From Meghimatium bilineatum (taxonomy: Eukaryota; Mollusca; Gastropoda; Stylommatophora; Philomycidae): a stretch of DNA of 64,000 bases. The stretch spans positions 60,418,387-60,482,386 of the forward strand of contig CM067298.1 in NCBI GenBank assembly GCA_034231615.1. Reading direction: 5' to 3'. How positions within the stretch are numbered: position 1 is the stretch's first letter; every line of letters starts with the position of its first letter. Below the pieces are notes generated by a model. That model saw only the letters and a program-made list of their open reading frames with translations. It was not told the DNA's origin and made no database searches. Positions 11,188 through 22,718 of the stretch are shown here, one piece after another. The position numbers were made by a program, and so were the translations under genes.

Positions 11188-11275
11188 TGATACAACGAAT
11201 GTTATTCTCTGGACCGTATCCTGATAACCAGCAGGTTTTTGAGAACGGACGCACATTTGACAAAGTAACACATGT
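11188..11275 (+). mobile_element. SINE-1 3' tail fragment
   Basis: catgatacaacg..ttctctggac..gagaacggacgcac matches the last third of SINE-1. Confidence 0.55.
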
Positions 11276-11279
11276 AGGA

Positions 11280-12775
11280 ATATAGGATATTGTCTAACAA
11301 ATGCAATAATTGTTATGCTACTCTATGCAGCTACCTGTATTACTATTGCGTCGAGGGTTTCACGAGTTCAGAAATTGTGGACCAAAGACCTTCTTATCTA
11401 AAGGCGAGGTATAATTAATGCATTAAATGACGTGCTTCGGGTCACAAACACGTGGTTAATGCTAACATGACGGATGGCAAACACTTCAGATGAATGAATA
11501 TAATGATGTACGTGTGTAGACTATCGACACGACACAGCAGGCATATATTGTAGAGTAGACGATAGTCGATATTGAACCTATGATTTGACGTGTCAGCAGC
11601 CAAAAACGAATGTTCTTGTTCTAGTGCAGATGTACTCACCTTTTTTTAAAAACAGTGGCTTTCTTTTGGAACAATTTGTCCCCCCCCCCCCCTCCCCCGG
11701 AACCTTAAAAAACTTATCGACTTTCTTTAGTGTTCAACAAGACCTTTTAAAAGTAGATAAATTGATTGATTTCCTCCCAATAGTCAAGGCATAGATCTTC
11801 AGTAGGCAGTAGATCTTCAGTATACAGCGAAAATCATAGGGTGGGACTTTATCTTGCTAAATTTTGTTCAAAATAATTACCATCCTGTGGTTCCCCTGGA
11901 ATGTATCCCTGCCCCACCTGCCTTTTAAAGTCTCCGTGGCTCCCAGTGTCGCCACATGGTCCACACTGATAATCACTGTTCGAGATTAAACTAGATAATA
12001 TATTTTGTTAGGTTGAAATTTAAAAAAAAAGCTTGTCCATCAAATGACTAAGAAGGATGGTTGTGGAGTTAAGTGCCCCACCATATGATCTTCGCTGTGT
12101 TAAAGCTTTCTGAAGATCCATGACTTGACTGCTGGGAGAAAATCCATGTATCTCCAGTATGCCTCAAGATTACAACAAAGTCACGGCAAAGTTCTCTCCA
12201 GAGTTGATCTGTCCAGCTCATGGGGTGATACATCCTACAGCCACATTGAATCAAACAATCACTGTATTAAAAATTACTGCAATACTTCCTCATTAAAAAA
12301 AGGAAGAAAAATGTCAGATAAACAGCAATCTGGAGCAGAATGTAAAACTACACTATCGGGTCTGTTTTTCATCATCAAAAATAATGATGACCATTTGTTA
12401 CATCCATTCTTGAAAATTCAGTTAGCCTTATATCCTTGATAATGTTTTCGTAAATGGCTCCCCTGTTCGGGCCGCAAATGCCATTGGACATTTCGGGCAT
12501 AGAATGGCAAATGTAGACGGTTTTGTTTGTTTACCCGTGAATATCTAGCAACTCACCGCTGTTGAGCAACTCACCGCTCTTTTCACAAGACGCTGCACCT
12601 TTTTTGACTGTAGATCGACATGTAGCTTTATTGTGTTCAAGCCCTTTCCATATTTTTGTCTATTTCAAAAGCTTTTAGTGAGGTCTGTATTATTGCGTCA
12701 TTTTAGTGCCACCTTGAGATCATATGCCATAATGCAACTCACCATAGAGAAGTATCTTTGTCAGGTGATGTTCTG
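11280..12775. other. Unassigned stretch with a 13-C tract
   Basis: I see no gene or repeat family. It contains an uninterrupted C run at 11680-11692. Confidence 0.4.
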
Positions 12776-12779
12776 ACAT

Positions 12780-13025
12780 ATACCAGATGACCTGCTCAGC
12801 GAATTTCTGTCTGCACCAGAATAGTGTCAATGCTATGGATACCAGATCTGTCAAAGACAGTAGTATCTGAAATCTTGACTTGCCATCTGATGATCATAAC
12901 TTTCCTGAGGCAAGTTATGTGAAAGTGATTGAGTTTTCTCACATGTCGTTTATACACAGTGCATCTTTCACTAGCGTATAACAACACTGGAAGTGCCACA
13001 GCTGTGTAAATTTTCGGCTTAGTCT
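12780..13025 (-). mobile_element. LINE fragment (VRKLNHFH..CLRK type)
   Basis: The reverse frame reads LPVLLYASERCTVYKRHVRK and LNHFHITCLRKVMIIRWQ. This is a widespread LINE segment just after the RT domain (YASETWTVYSRHVRKLNHFH). It is closed by TEIR and a stop. Confidence 0.7.
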
Positions 13026-13554
13026 GTAGATTAATGCAATTTCAATGCCCCACATTATCACATAAACTTCAAAATAATTAAATAGAATCGCTCTTTATAA
13101 TCAAACAAATACATCAATTTGACAGCTTCAATAAGTTTGCTCAATAACACACTCTTGATGAGTGCTATCTCAACGACTATGATATTTACACACAGTTTTG
13201 AAATAGTCCACACGATACTGGAAAAATATAGCGCTATATTGATATGCAGTGTAACACAACTTGTGTATAGGGAACACGTTTGATCAACTCATGATACTTC
13301 TTTGTGATTCTATTCTCATCCACCATCCATCCATCATCAAACATTATTCATCTATGTGTTCACCCAAAATCTATCGATCATTCATCCATTCATCGCTCAC
13401 TATCAATACCACCATAAATACCACAACCATCATTAATTTGTGTCTTTCAGTTAAGTTATGAAATGGTTATACATGCTCATTTTTAGAAACAAGAAACTTT
13501 GTATTGAAGTCCTAGTTATAATCTCTTACATGTTATTTTATTACATGTACAAGA
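13026..13554. other. Unassigned stretch
   Basis: Repeated cat/tca triplets near 13318-13430. Nothing else recognised. Confidence 0.35.
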
Positions 13555-13660
13555 TTCCAGAAATAAGATATACGGATGACATATTTACTACACATCATGA
13601 GGGAATGAAACAGCTAATTACAACAATTATAAAGGTTACTATAATATCCTATTAATGTTA
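13555..13660 (+). mobile_element. LINE RT fragment with YTDD box
   Basis: Reads IPEIRYTDDIFTTHHEGMKQ and LITTIIKV, the same family as IPEIRYTSDTVLL at 35330 and IPEIRYAKDTILI at 58640 (minus). YTDD stands for the RT catalytic YADD. Confidence 0.65.
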
Positions 13661-13669
13661 AAAACAAAT

Positions 13670-14510
13670 TCATTCATTCATTCATTTTCCTTTTGCGCTG
13701 AAGTTAGGGCATAGGGCAGAGGTCAGATCTCTCCAATTCTGTCTGTTCAAAACTATTCTGTGCAGTTCTTGAATAGTATGAATATTGGTTATTTTACTTT
13801 CTCTAAGAATTGTTCTTCTGAGTGTTTCTTTTGGTCTACCCCTTGCTCTTTTGCCTGTAGGTATTCATTCAAGAGATTGGTGGTGTATTCTGTTGGTGTC
13901 TGCGCGTAGGTTATGCCAGATGTAGGACCAACGGCGTTTTCTGATAACATTTGTGATGAAATTTTGATGTGTCTCTTCTCTGATTTTATCATTCGATCTG
14001 AATTCACTCCAATGGGCGTTAGTTATCATACGAAGACATTTGTTCTCGAAACTCAGTAATTTCTTTTTCTGAAGATAAAGAGCTTTTCCAGCTCTCACAT
14101 CCATATGATAGCACCGGAATAACGCAGGAATTAAATAAGCGCATTTTCGTGAGTGTGCTGATTGACTTTGACTTCCAGATATTAGACAGTCTGTTAAATG
14201 CACTTGATGCTAGGGCAATGCGAGTTGTAATTTCTGTCATGATATCACCGTAGAGTGTTAATTTGCTTCCTAGATAGGAGAATTTGTGTACTTTTTCAAG
14301 TTGTTGTCCATTTAAAGTAATTTCGTTAGGTGAATTTGTGAAGTCCATAATTTTTGTTTTTGATGAATTGATTTGGAGACCTATTTGTCATGCGATGAGT
14401 TTTAATCTATCAGTTTTTGTTTGTGCATCTTGATGGTTTTCACTCAATAGTGCCAGATCATCGGCAAAATCCAGATCTTCTTGTGTTGTTTTATTTATCC
14501 ATATGATTCC
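13670..14510 (-). mobile_element. 5'-truncated LINE with 11-bp target duplication
   Basis: taaaaacaaat lies at 13659-13669 and 14511-14521. The insert reads FADDLALLSENHQ, then KTKIMDFTNSPNEITLNGQQ, KVHKFSYLGSKL, SYGCESWKSS and IRKRRWSYIWHN. It ends in an (AATG)n tail on the minus strand. Same family as 53440-54025. Frame changes show it is inactive. Confidence 0.88.
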
Positions 14511-14516
14511 TAAAAA

Positions 14517-14937
14517 CAAATAGCTAGCAATAAAACAAAGATAATTTTCCACGTCACAGTCCAACAGGGACCTTTCTCAAGGAACACATAATTTTAAAAT
14601 ACCAACAATAACCATACAAATATTTAAAACTGGGATGACTTGGACACGTTTCTCTCACCGCCAAACAATAAATGAAGACATGCATGTCTAGTAAACTGTC
14701 TATCAATAACGCGCAAACATGCTTACATATTGAACGCACGTAATTCGTCATTTACTAGACATGCATTGCACGTCTTCACTTGGTAATGTTTTGTGGTGAG
14801 AACAATGGCCTCCCAGTTTTAAACATTTTTATGTATTTGTGGTCTTTTCCCCCCATTGTTATGTGTTTCTTTAGAAAGGTCTCCGTTGGGCCGTAACGTG
14901 GAAAATTGTCCTTGTTTTATTGCTAGTTATTTATTAT
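14517..14937. repeat. Older PLE palindrome (two 3' ends head to head)
   Basis: Both arms carry ctagcaataaaac, the PLE hairpin block and a long matching interior down to gaagac.tgca..catgtctagtaaa. Arms are about 180 bp (14517-14697 and 14748-14937) with a spacer near 50 bp and clear divergence, so it is older than the palindrome at 17858. Confidence 0.7.
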
Positions 14938-14943
14938 TAACAT

Positions 14944-15508
14944 GAACTAAAATTAAGGCTGGAGATGGCTTTAGCGTCCTTATCAAGGCTAACTGTGATT
15001 TGGAAAAGCAACATCAGTGCTGGAGTGAAAATCAAACTGTATAAGTCGCTGGTGCTTTCTGTTGTGTTGTATGGTTGTGAGAGTTGGACACACACTGAGA
15101 ACATGGAGAGAAGATTACAGGCTTTCGAGTACAAATGCTACAGACGAATTCTACGAATTTCCTATAGGGAACATAAGACCAATGTGTACGTAAGAAATAA
15201 AGTAGAGATGTGTTCAGGAGCCATTGCTTTCAATAGTGAAACGACGAAAACTAGCATGGTTCGGACATGTATGCAGGCACGATTCCTTGTCAAAAACAAT
15301 ACTGCAGGGAACTGTCGAGGGTGGAAGAAGCAGAGGAGGAAAAATAAAGGCATGGACAGACAACATCAAGGAATGGACAGGGCAAGATATTTCCTCACTC
15401 ATCCGAATCGCTGAGGATAGAATTCGCTGGAGGACTCCGTGTGTTGAGGCATCCAATTTGGTACCCCTACGACCCTGAAGGGTTACAGGTTTATAGATAG
15501 ATAGATAA
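14944..15508 (+). mobile_element. 5'-truncated LINE with 11-bp target duplication and TAGA tail
   Basis: attattaacat lies at 14933-14943 and 15509-15519. The insert reads LSRLTVIWKSNISAGVKIKL, SVVLYGCESWTHT, ERRLQAFEYKCYRRILRISY, then (other frame) KLAWFGHVCRHDSLSKTIL and VEGGRSRGG. It ends ccctgaagggttacagg and tagatagatagata. It split PLE sequence in two (see 15582-15640). Confidence 0.9.
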
Positions 15509-15519
15509 ATTATTAACAT

Positions 15520-15640
15520 TGATAGTTAGGATTTTATAGTAACCTTTTTACTTGATTCAGGATTTACCATTTATTCGATTGGTTACTGCGGCACTCTCCA
15601 TTTTGTTGGAACAACCTCTGACATTTTAGTTACTTATATT
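15520..15640 (+). mobile_element. Displaced terminal part of the older PLE
   Basis: ggttactgcggcactctcc..ttttgttgga..cctctgacatttt is the same terminal block as at 21239-21297 and 45012-45069. It was separated from 14937 by the LINE at 14944-15508. Confidence 0.65.
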
Positions 15641-16350
15641 CACAACAACGAAATACAGTGAGATCCAAAATCTAGGCCTGTATCTAAACGCACAGAAAAC
15701 ACAAATTGTGACAACAGGCAAAACAACGATCAAACCGATTATCAAAAGAGACAATATAGAACTAGTATGTGTAAACAAATTCAAATATCTGGGAGCAAAT
15801 ATAAATAGTTCCAGAGATTGTTCAGTTGAGATTAGGAAAGGACAAGCAATTGCAACACTCAAATGAACACAAATGCGGTGACAAAGTAGTAATAGTGACA
15901 CTAAAGTAACTCATCTAAGATCATGTGTTTTCCCACTGGCAACATATGATGCGAGACTTGGACTTTAAACAAGACAATACCCAAAAGAATAAATCCATTT
16001 AAAATGAAGTGCCACAGAGAGATCCTTTGAGTATTATGGACATAGAAAAAGAAGAACATTGAAATTTTGAAACTACTGAAGCTAAATAAAGGGTGGTTTC
16101 TAAATGCAATCATAAGAAGGAAGTTACAGTAATTTGAACACTTAAGGGACACGATGTTATCGAAAGGCTGATTCTGGAGGACAGAGTTCCAGATGAGAGA
16201 AGAGGAAGATCAAGAAGACGACGGACCAGCAACATCAAAGAATGTATGAACATGTCACTGGCCAATATAGGCCTGCTTGCCTGGAACAGAGAGGCGTTCA
16301 GAGTATCCATGATGAAGACAATATTCTGGCAAGAATATGCCACTTGAGAT
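15640..16350 (+). mobile_element. LINE fragment: RT thumb to C-terminus
   Basis: Frames give NAQKTQIVTTGKTTIKPI, CVNKFKYLGANINSSRD, then LKLLKLNKGWFLNAIIRRKL and FWQEYAT near the end. Many stops. Family of 25055, 36016 and 335. Confidence 0.65.
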
Positions 16351-16380
16351 ATGCCACTATGTTTAAAGATATTATCTGTG

Positions 16381-16740
16381 TAGATATTAAATAGGTTGGG
16401 TGATAATTGTCTTAACCCTCTGCTTATTTCTATGTATGATGAGTTGCTGTTTTCTCACCTTATTGATGTAGTCTGTTCCCAATATATATATATTTCTAAT
16501 CAGTCTGGTGCCTTTTCCATCTATGCCTATTTCTTGAAGACTTTTGATTAATTTTACGTGTTGGACTCTGTAAAAGGCCTTGCTGTAGTCTATGAAGAAA
16601 ATATAGGTACTTCTTTGTACTTCTATATATTTATCTATCAACAGTCGGATACTTAGTATAGCTTCTCTGGTTCCTGTTTTTTCTAAAACTGAATTGCTCT
16701 TCACCTCAGTGTCTATTCTTGTTTTTAATTCTTGTAAGTA
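16381..16740 (-). mobile_element. LINE reverse-transcriptase palm fragment
   Basis: Reads KTGTREAILSIRLLIDKYIE, YIFFIDYSKAFYRVQHVKLI and KSLQEIGIDGKGTRLIRNIY. FIDYSKAF is the first catalytic-aspartate region of RT. Lies inverted relative to the LINE pieces on both sides. Confidence 0.8.
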
Positions 16741-16749
16741 TTATTAACA

Positions 16750-17390
16750 TGGAATAGAAGATTATATACATGAAAAATTCATGGAAACAGAAAGAGGAAC
16801 CAGATGGATTTCATTATGATCAACAATAGATTTAGAAATAGTGTCAAGAACACTAAAACATATCCAGGAGCTGATATCAACTCTGACCATAATCTAGTGC
16901 TGTGCAAAATACATGTTAAACGTAAAAGGATAAAACATAGAAGAAATCAATATCCATAGGTAGACACATCAGCACTAAAACAACAAAAACAACAAGATAT
17001 ACAGCAAAAATACCTTGTAGATGTGAGGAACAAATATGAACATCTAATAATATAGTGTGTGGAACAATACAGAAGGGAGAATGCAGAAGAGAAAATGGAC
17101 AATAAATGGGACATCTTAAGGACATTCAAATATCAAATGAAAATTTACCAATAAGACAAGCCAAGAACAAACAAACACAGATAATGGATATAATATTAGA
17201 GAAAATCTCAGAAAGAAAGCTAAAAATACCCCAAAACATTCACTTATACACAAAGAGATATGCAACTGGTGCGGAACAGCGAATGAATAATGGCTAGAAA
17301 CAAAATGCAGAGAAATAGAGAAGATGTCCCTACAACAGAAGACAAATGAAATGCATAAGGATAAGACAGATCACAAATAAGAATTTGGGG
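16750..17390 (+). mobile_element. LINE endonuclease-domain fragment (SDHNLV)
   Basis: Reads QMDFIMINNRFRNSVKNTKT and YPGADINSDHNLVLCKI, the end of an apurinic-type endonuclease domain (SDHN motif), followed by the Lys-rich linker towards the RT. Confidence 0.75.
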
Positions 17391-17394
17391 ATCT

Positions 17395-17470
17395 CCCTAG
17401 CGCAGTGGTTAAGATGTTATTCCTGTTCAAGAGGTCATAGGTTAGAAGGATGAATTTTTTTCTGATTCCT
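17395..17470 (+). mobile_element. tRNA-derived SINE head, decayed
   Basis: ctagcgcagtggttaagatg resembles an A box (compare tagtgcagtggttagagcac at 26858), with a weak B-box region at ggtcataggttagaag. Not a usable tRNA. Confidence 0.4.
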
Positions 17471-17484
17471 GTGGATTATCACTT

Positions 17485-17800
17485 GAAGTTACAGAATTAT
17501 GTGTATATTAGTGGTTTTGTCCATGATATTCTAAGAACCTCTCTATAACAATCCATTTCGAATGCCAATATTTTCTTTTCCATTGGAGATGTCATTGCCC
17601 ACATCTCACAATCATATGTTGCCAATGGAAAGATATTGCTTCTTAATAATTGTAATTTTGTTTTATGTGGTCATCATGAGTTTCTTGACATTGTATACAT
17701 CTCAATAGTTTTACATTGCATTCTGAGCCGGTTCTGGTCGTGTATAAGTTACCGTCCTTTATCCACCTTCAGCTCAATATAGGGCCTTTTCAACTGCTGT
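17485..17800 (-). mobile_element. LINE RT-thumb fragment
   Basis: The reverse frame reads LLRSNIFPLATYDCEMWAMT and MEKKILAFEMDCYREVLRIS, a standard LINE segment. A sister piece lies at 57380-57530. Confidence 0.65.
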
Positions 17801-17857
17801 CTTCGAAGCCGTTGTCAATAATACAATCATCTGTCTTCTCCACCAGCAGATATGTGT

Positions 17858-19550
17858 ACAAATAGTAATGCAAAATGATGTAAAAAGGTTACAAAAACAC
17901 TTACCTAGCCTATTAATAAAAATATATTTTTAAGAAAAAAAAAAAAAAAAAAAAAAAAAACATACAATAAAACGAAACAGGACAATTCTCAACATATCGG
18001 CTCAAATTGAACCTTTTTCAAGAGACAAACAACAGAAAACGACAAAATAAAAAAATAAATAGATGTCTATATTTCATCAAGCCCTCGTCTCCATAATAGC
18101 GCAGGGATGGCAACGCATCTAGTCAAAGTGAAAATGCGTGCATTCATTATAAACAAACCGAAAGTGGGAAATTAGAGACACTATAGATGAGTGCAAGAAT
18201 AATAAAAGAAAAAGATAAGAAAAATACCCCTTTTGTCACTCTATCAGACAGGCAGGTTTTAAGAACATAGTCACAACAGGCACGACTGAAGGGAACAGAG
18301 ACAGATGGGGACGTGAGAAAATATTCATGTGACAACCTAGCAAGGCTTGGAAACAACGATCCTGATAACAATACTGTGAACAGAGAACCATGGTCACCTA
18401 CGCCAACAAGAATGGCATATGACAATGACAGATGAGTAATGATGAGGTTGTGTGGTGGTGGGGTGAGTGGGTTTGGGGAAGGAAGGATAGAAGAAGAATC
18501 AACATTTGAAAACGTATGGAATGAATGTGAAACCAAATATAGACATAAACATATATATTAAACCAAACCTAAACATACATAGAAATGTAAACACACACCA
18601 AGAGTCAAGAAATAAACACATAACAAGATGGACACAGATGTGTGAAGGATACCCACACAAAATGCACAGGCATGTAAATGTATCCACACACAGGAAAGGG
18701 CTCACACCAGAATAGGTATACACGTTGACACAGAATGGAGATACGTGCATTAACATAAAAAAGCGCTCACATAAATATACATATATATATCTATACACAA
18801 ATATGAACTTTCATGCACATAAACACTTTCTCGTATAAATAATAACATGAACATTCATACACATAGAAACATATACATATATTAATGTAAATATAAACGT
18901 TCGTTCACATAAAGATAATGCTATAACAACTGCATATGTATACATACAAATGTGTGGCCCAAAGTAATTGTGTGGATACATAGAACCATGTAAAACGAAA
19001 TGCATATACAAATAACTATATATGTGTGGGCACCCATCGAAGAGACAACTGCAATAAAAACGAGGAAATCAAAATCTAAATATGTAAATGATTTAACAAT
19101 AACAAAATGGCAGAGTACAAAATAATCACATATTGACATACACAAACGAAAGAAGACATAAAGGAATTATATAGAAGAACGGCAAACACAAAAATAATAA
19201 TTATTCACGAAAGTGTACAAAGACAAATAATTACAAGAATCAGTGCAATACGGGAGTAGAGGGTATAAAGAAAAGGTGGGTAACTCAAACAAAACGGTGA
19301 TTAATGTTCATTCCGTTTGGTTGCAAGACTCCCATATGACAAATGAGACGATATTCCAAGGACTGACGTTGCCGGTCACCGGTATAACAACGTAACAAAC
19401 CGGTTACAGAGACATCAGAGCTACCATGATGTGACGGGCTGTTAAAATGATTAGCCACTGGGGAGTCACGATGATTCGTGATATCTCTCAAATGTTCGGC
19501 GAATCTATCAGCTAAACGTCTACCAGTCTCACCAATATACTTCATATCAC
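17858..19550 (-). mobile_element. Penelope-like element 3' half (left arm)
   Basis: On the minus strand: GIY-YIG domain from the centre outward, about 1.3 kb of apparently untranslated sequence, then the PLE hairpin block (cttgaaaaagg..gagccgatatg) and gttttattgtatg with an A/T run. The RT half of the element is absent. Confidence 0.85.
19285..19545 (-). pseudogene. PLE GIY-YIG endonuclease domain, N-terminally cut (left copy)
   Basis: Reads MKYIGETGRRLADRFAEHLR, VANHFNSP and LEYRLICHMGVLQPNGMN, then a stop. This is the C-terminal GIY-YIG nuclease module of Penelope-like retroelements, which nicks target DNA. The palindrome centre falls just before the YIG half of the motif, so the GIY half and the whole RT are missing. 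Confidence 0.85.
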
Positions 19551-19561
19551 GAATAAGCGTT

Positions 19562-21300
19562 GTGATATGAAGTATATTGGTGAGACTGGTAGACGTTTAG
19601 CTGATAGATTCGCCGAACATTTGAGAGATATCACGAATCATCGTGACTCCCCAGTGGCTAATCATTTTAACAGCCCGTCACATCATGGTAGCTCTGATGT
19701 CTCTGTAACCGGTTTGTTACACCGGTGACCGGCAACGTCAGTCCTTGGAATATCGTCTCATTTGTCATATGGGAGTCTTGCAACCAAACGGAATGAACAT
19801 TAATCACCGTTTTGTTTGAGTTACCCACCTTTTCTTTATACCCTCTACTCCCGTATTGCACTGATTCTTGTAATTATTTGTCTTTGTACACTTTCGTGAA
19901 TAATTATTATTTTTGTGTTTGCCGTTCTTCTATATAATTCCTTTATGTCTTCTTTCGTTTGTGTATGTCAATATGTGATTATTTTGTACTCTGCCATTTT
20001 GTTATTGTTAAATCATTTACATATTTAGATTTTGATTTCCTCGTTTTTATTGCAGTTGTCTCTTCGATGGGTGCCCACACATATATAGTTATTTGTATAT
20101 GCATTTCGTTTTACATGGTTCTATGTATCCACACAATTACTTTGGGCCACACATTTGTATGTATACATATGCAGTTGTTATAGCATTATCTTTATGTGAA
20201 CGAACGTTTATATTTACATTAATATATGTATATGTTTCTATGTGTATGAATGTTCATGTTATTATTTATACGAGAAAGTGTTTATGTGCATGAAAGTTCA
20301 TATTTGTGTATAGATATATATATGTATATTTATGTGAGCGCTTTTTTATGTTAATGCACGTATCTCCATTCTGTGTCAATGTGTATACCTATTCTGGTGT
20401 GAGCCCTTTCCTGTGTGTGGATACATTTACATGCCTGTGCATTTTGTGTGGGTATTCTTCCCACATCTGTGTCCATCTTGTTATGTGTTTATTTCTTGAC
20501 TCTTGGTGTGTGTTTACATTTCTATGTATGTTTAGGTTTGGTTTTATATATATGTTTATGTCTATATTTGGTTTCACATTCATTCCATGCGTTTTCAAAT
20601 GTTGATTCTTCTTCTATCCTTCCTTCCCCAAACCCACTCACCCCACCACCACACAACCTCATCATTACTCATCTGTCATTGTCATATGCCATTCTTGTTG
20701 GCGTAGGTGACCATGGTTCTCTGTTCACAGTATTGTTATCAGGATCGTTGTTTCCAAGCCTTGCTAGGTTGTCACATGAATATTTTCTCACGTCCCCATC
20801 TGTCTCTGTTCCCTTCAGTCGTGCCTGTTGTGACTATGTTCTTAAAACCTGCCTGTCTGATAGAGTGACAAAAGGGGTATTTTTCTTATCTTTTTCTTTT
20901 ATTATTCTTGCACTCATCTATAGTGTCTCTAATTTCCCACTTTCGGTTTGTTTATAATGAATGCACGCATTTTCACTTTGACTAGATGCGTTGCCATCCC
21001 TGCGCTATTATGGAGACGAGGGCTTGATGAAATATAGACATCTATTTATTTTTTTATTTTGTCGTTTTCTGTTGTTTGTCTCTTGAAAAAGGTTCAATTT
21101 GAGCCGATACGTTGAGAATTGTCCTGTTTAGTTTTATTGTATGTTTTTTTTTTCTTAAAAATATATTTTTATTAATAGGCTAGGTAAGTGTTTTTGTAAC
21201 CTTTTTACATCATTTTGCATTACTATTTGTTCATTAGGTTACTGCGGCACCATCCACTTTGTCGGACACCCTCTGGCCATTTGGTTATTTAGATATGTGT
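19562..21300 (+). mobile_element. Penelope-like element 3' half (right arm plus terminal block)
   Basis: Same content as the left arm in the opposite direction. It continues past the palindrome limit (21230) into ggttactgcggcaccatcc..ctctggccatttggtta at 21239-21297, the terminal block shared with 15582 and 45012. The left arm lacks that block. Confidence 0.85.
19567..19819 (+). pseudogene. PLE GIY-YIG endonuclease domain (right copy)
   Basis: Starts with the same MKYIGETGRRLADRFAEHLR. It is the mirror copy of 19285-19545 and differs by an 8-bp length change about two thirds of the way along. Confidence 0.8.
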
Positions 21301-21754
21301 ACAGTAGCTTCAGGTAGTTCAGCCGACTAGCCAAGGTCATTGTCCGGGGGATTGGAGCAGCTGTACACAAGCAGATTCATGGAGCCATACATGAGCGTGG
21401 AGTGTGGGAACCAAATAGAATCTTGGCCTTCCCGAGGGGAAGTGGCTGCTACTCACCATGAGGTACTATCTCTACACACTATAATAGACCTATTAGTATA
21501 TTTTTGTCTTGAATTAGGTCTCACTTCCAAATAATTACTATTAGAAATACACATGAGTGTTAATGGCACAAATAAAGACAGTTTCACTTAATATAATTAA
21601 AATATAAAAAGAAAACATAATGGTACTATAGGCCCATATGTTTGTAAAGTTTATCTTTATTATCCACAGCATGCACTTCACACATGAAATTCCTAATACT
21701 TATGTACAACACAAATTTAATGAGTTCTACAATGAACGCACAGACTATACTGTA
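21301..21754. other. Unassigned stretch
   Basis: A 64-codon ORF at 21340-21534 has no family resemblance. Nothing else recognised. Confidence 0.35.
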
Positions 21755-22030
21755 TTGGCACCGGAAAAAAAAATAACAGTATACAAGACATTTTCAATGT
21801 ATGAACCTTAAGGTCTTTTTCAAGAAAATAGTGAACAAACAGTAAAAATAATGGTACTATCACAAAAGCATTAGACAGCAGGTATTAAACAATAGAGATG
21901 TCCAACATAACAATGACACTTGTGTACACAAGTATTGTTAGAGATGCACAAAATACAAGGGAAATGAGAAAAGAATAAAATAACTATACCTGTAAACAAC
22001 ATAAACGATAATACAATGAGTCCTACCACA
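21755..22030 (-). mobile_element. Penelope-like element 3' end fragment
   Basis: The minus strand carries cttgaaaaagaccttaaggtt, the PLE hairpin block with a perfect GACCTT/AAGGTT stem, near 21800-21835. Confidence 0.5.
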
Positions 22031-22299
22031 TCAAAATCTAAATAAATGAATGATCAGAATTAAGACCAAAAGGCTTATGGGTATCAAACTGAAACATATA
22101 CAGATATGCCTATATATTAATTTCCTAAGCATGTCTCGTATCGGGTGGGGGGGGGGGGCATTAAATGTATGTATGGCCTGCCAATACATGCATGTGAGAT
22201 ACACAATGCTGTAAATCTGTATCAATATGGAAAATTTGTATTAGTTAACACCTATGGCCTTGTGTCATGAGGTTATGGGTTCAAAATCTCCTTCTACTT

Positions 22300-22541
22300 C
22301 AGTGGTTTTCAACCTTTTTTCACATATAGCCCCACTTGTTGATAAATTTCTTCTGTCGTTCACCTGAGACCTAAAAGACCTGCTTATGAACTTTGTTAAA
22401 CGTTTATTATTATATATTGGTTAAATATTATACAAATAGTTATATTTCTGTGGCTCTCCTAGATTATCTGTATCCTCCCCCCTACAATATTTTCTTTGTG
22501 GCTCTCTAGGAAAATGCTGTGGCCCATGTTGAAAATCACTG
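22300..22541. mobile_element. Non-autonomous hAT-like element
   Basis: cagtggttttcaacc at the left and the inverse of ccagtgattttcaac at the right are classic hAT-type termini. Flanking target duplication is no longer clean. Confidence 0.6.
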
Positions 22542-22718
22542 GTCTAGTGTACAAGAACATATATTTACATGCTGGAGATTATTGCTTGAGCAATTTATGT
22601 GTTTTGAGGGATACTCTTTGTAGCCAGTGAGCTGCTTTATTGAAAAGGACAGATCCGGGGAAATCTCAGCAAATGAAGTCAATTCTCTGCACTTTCTAAA
22701 CCACATATTATATATTAC

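Larger units (their letters stand above)
17858..21230. repeat. Large near-perfect palindrome, arms about 1.67 kb, 11-bp centre
   Basis: Left arm 17858-19550 and right arm 19562-21230 are reverse complements around gaataagcgtt (19551-19561). By eye I count roughly ten base differences and two length differences (poly-A length near 17935, 8 bp near 19390). That puts identity near 99 percent. Each arm is the 3' half of a Penelope-like element. Confidence 0.97.

Noticed and set aside
20415-20957. A 180-codon plus-strand ORF and its mirror at 18147-18536
   Set aside because: They lie in the 3' part of the PLE arms, are low-complexity and Cys/Leu/Ser-rich, and have no domain; likely untranslated sequence.
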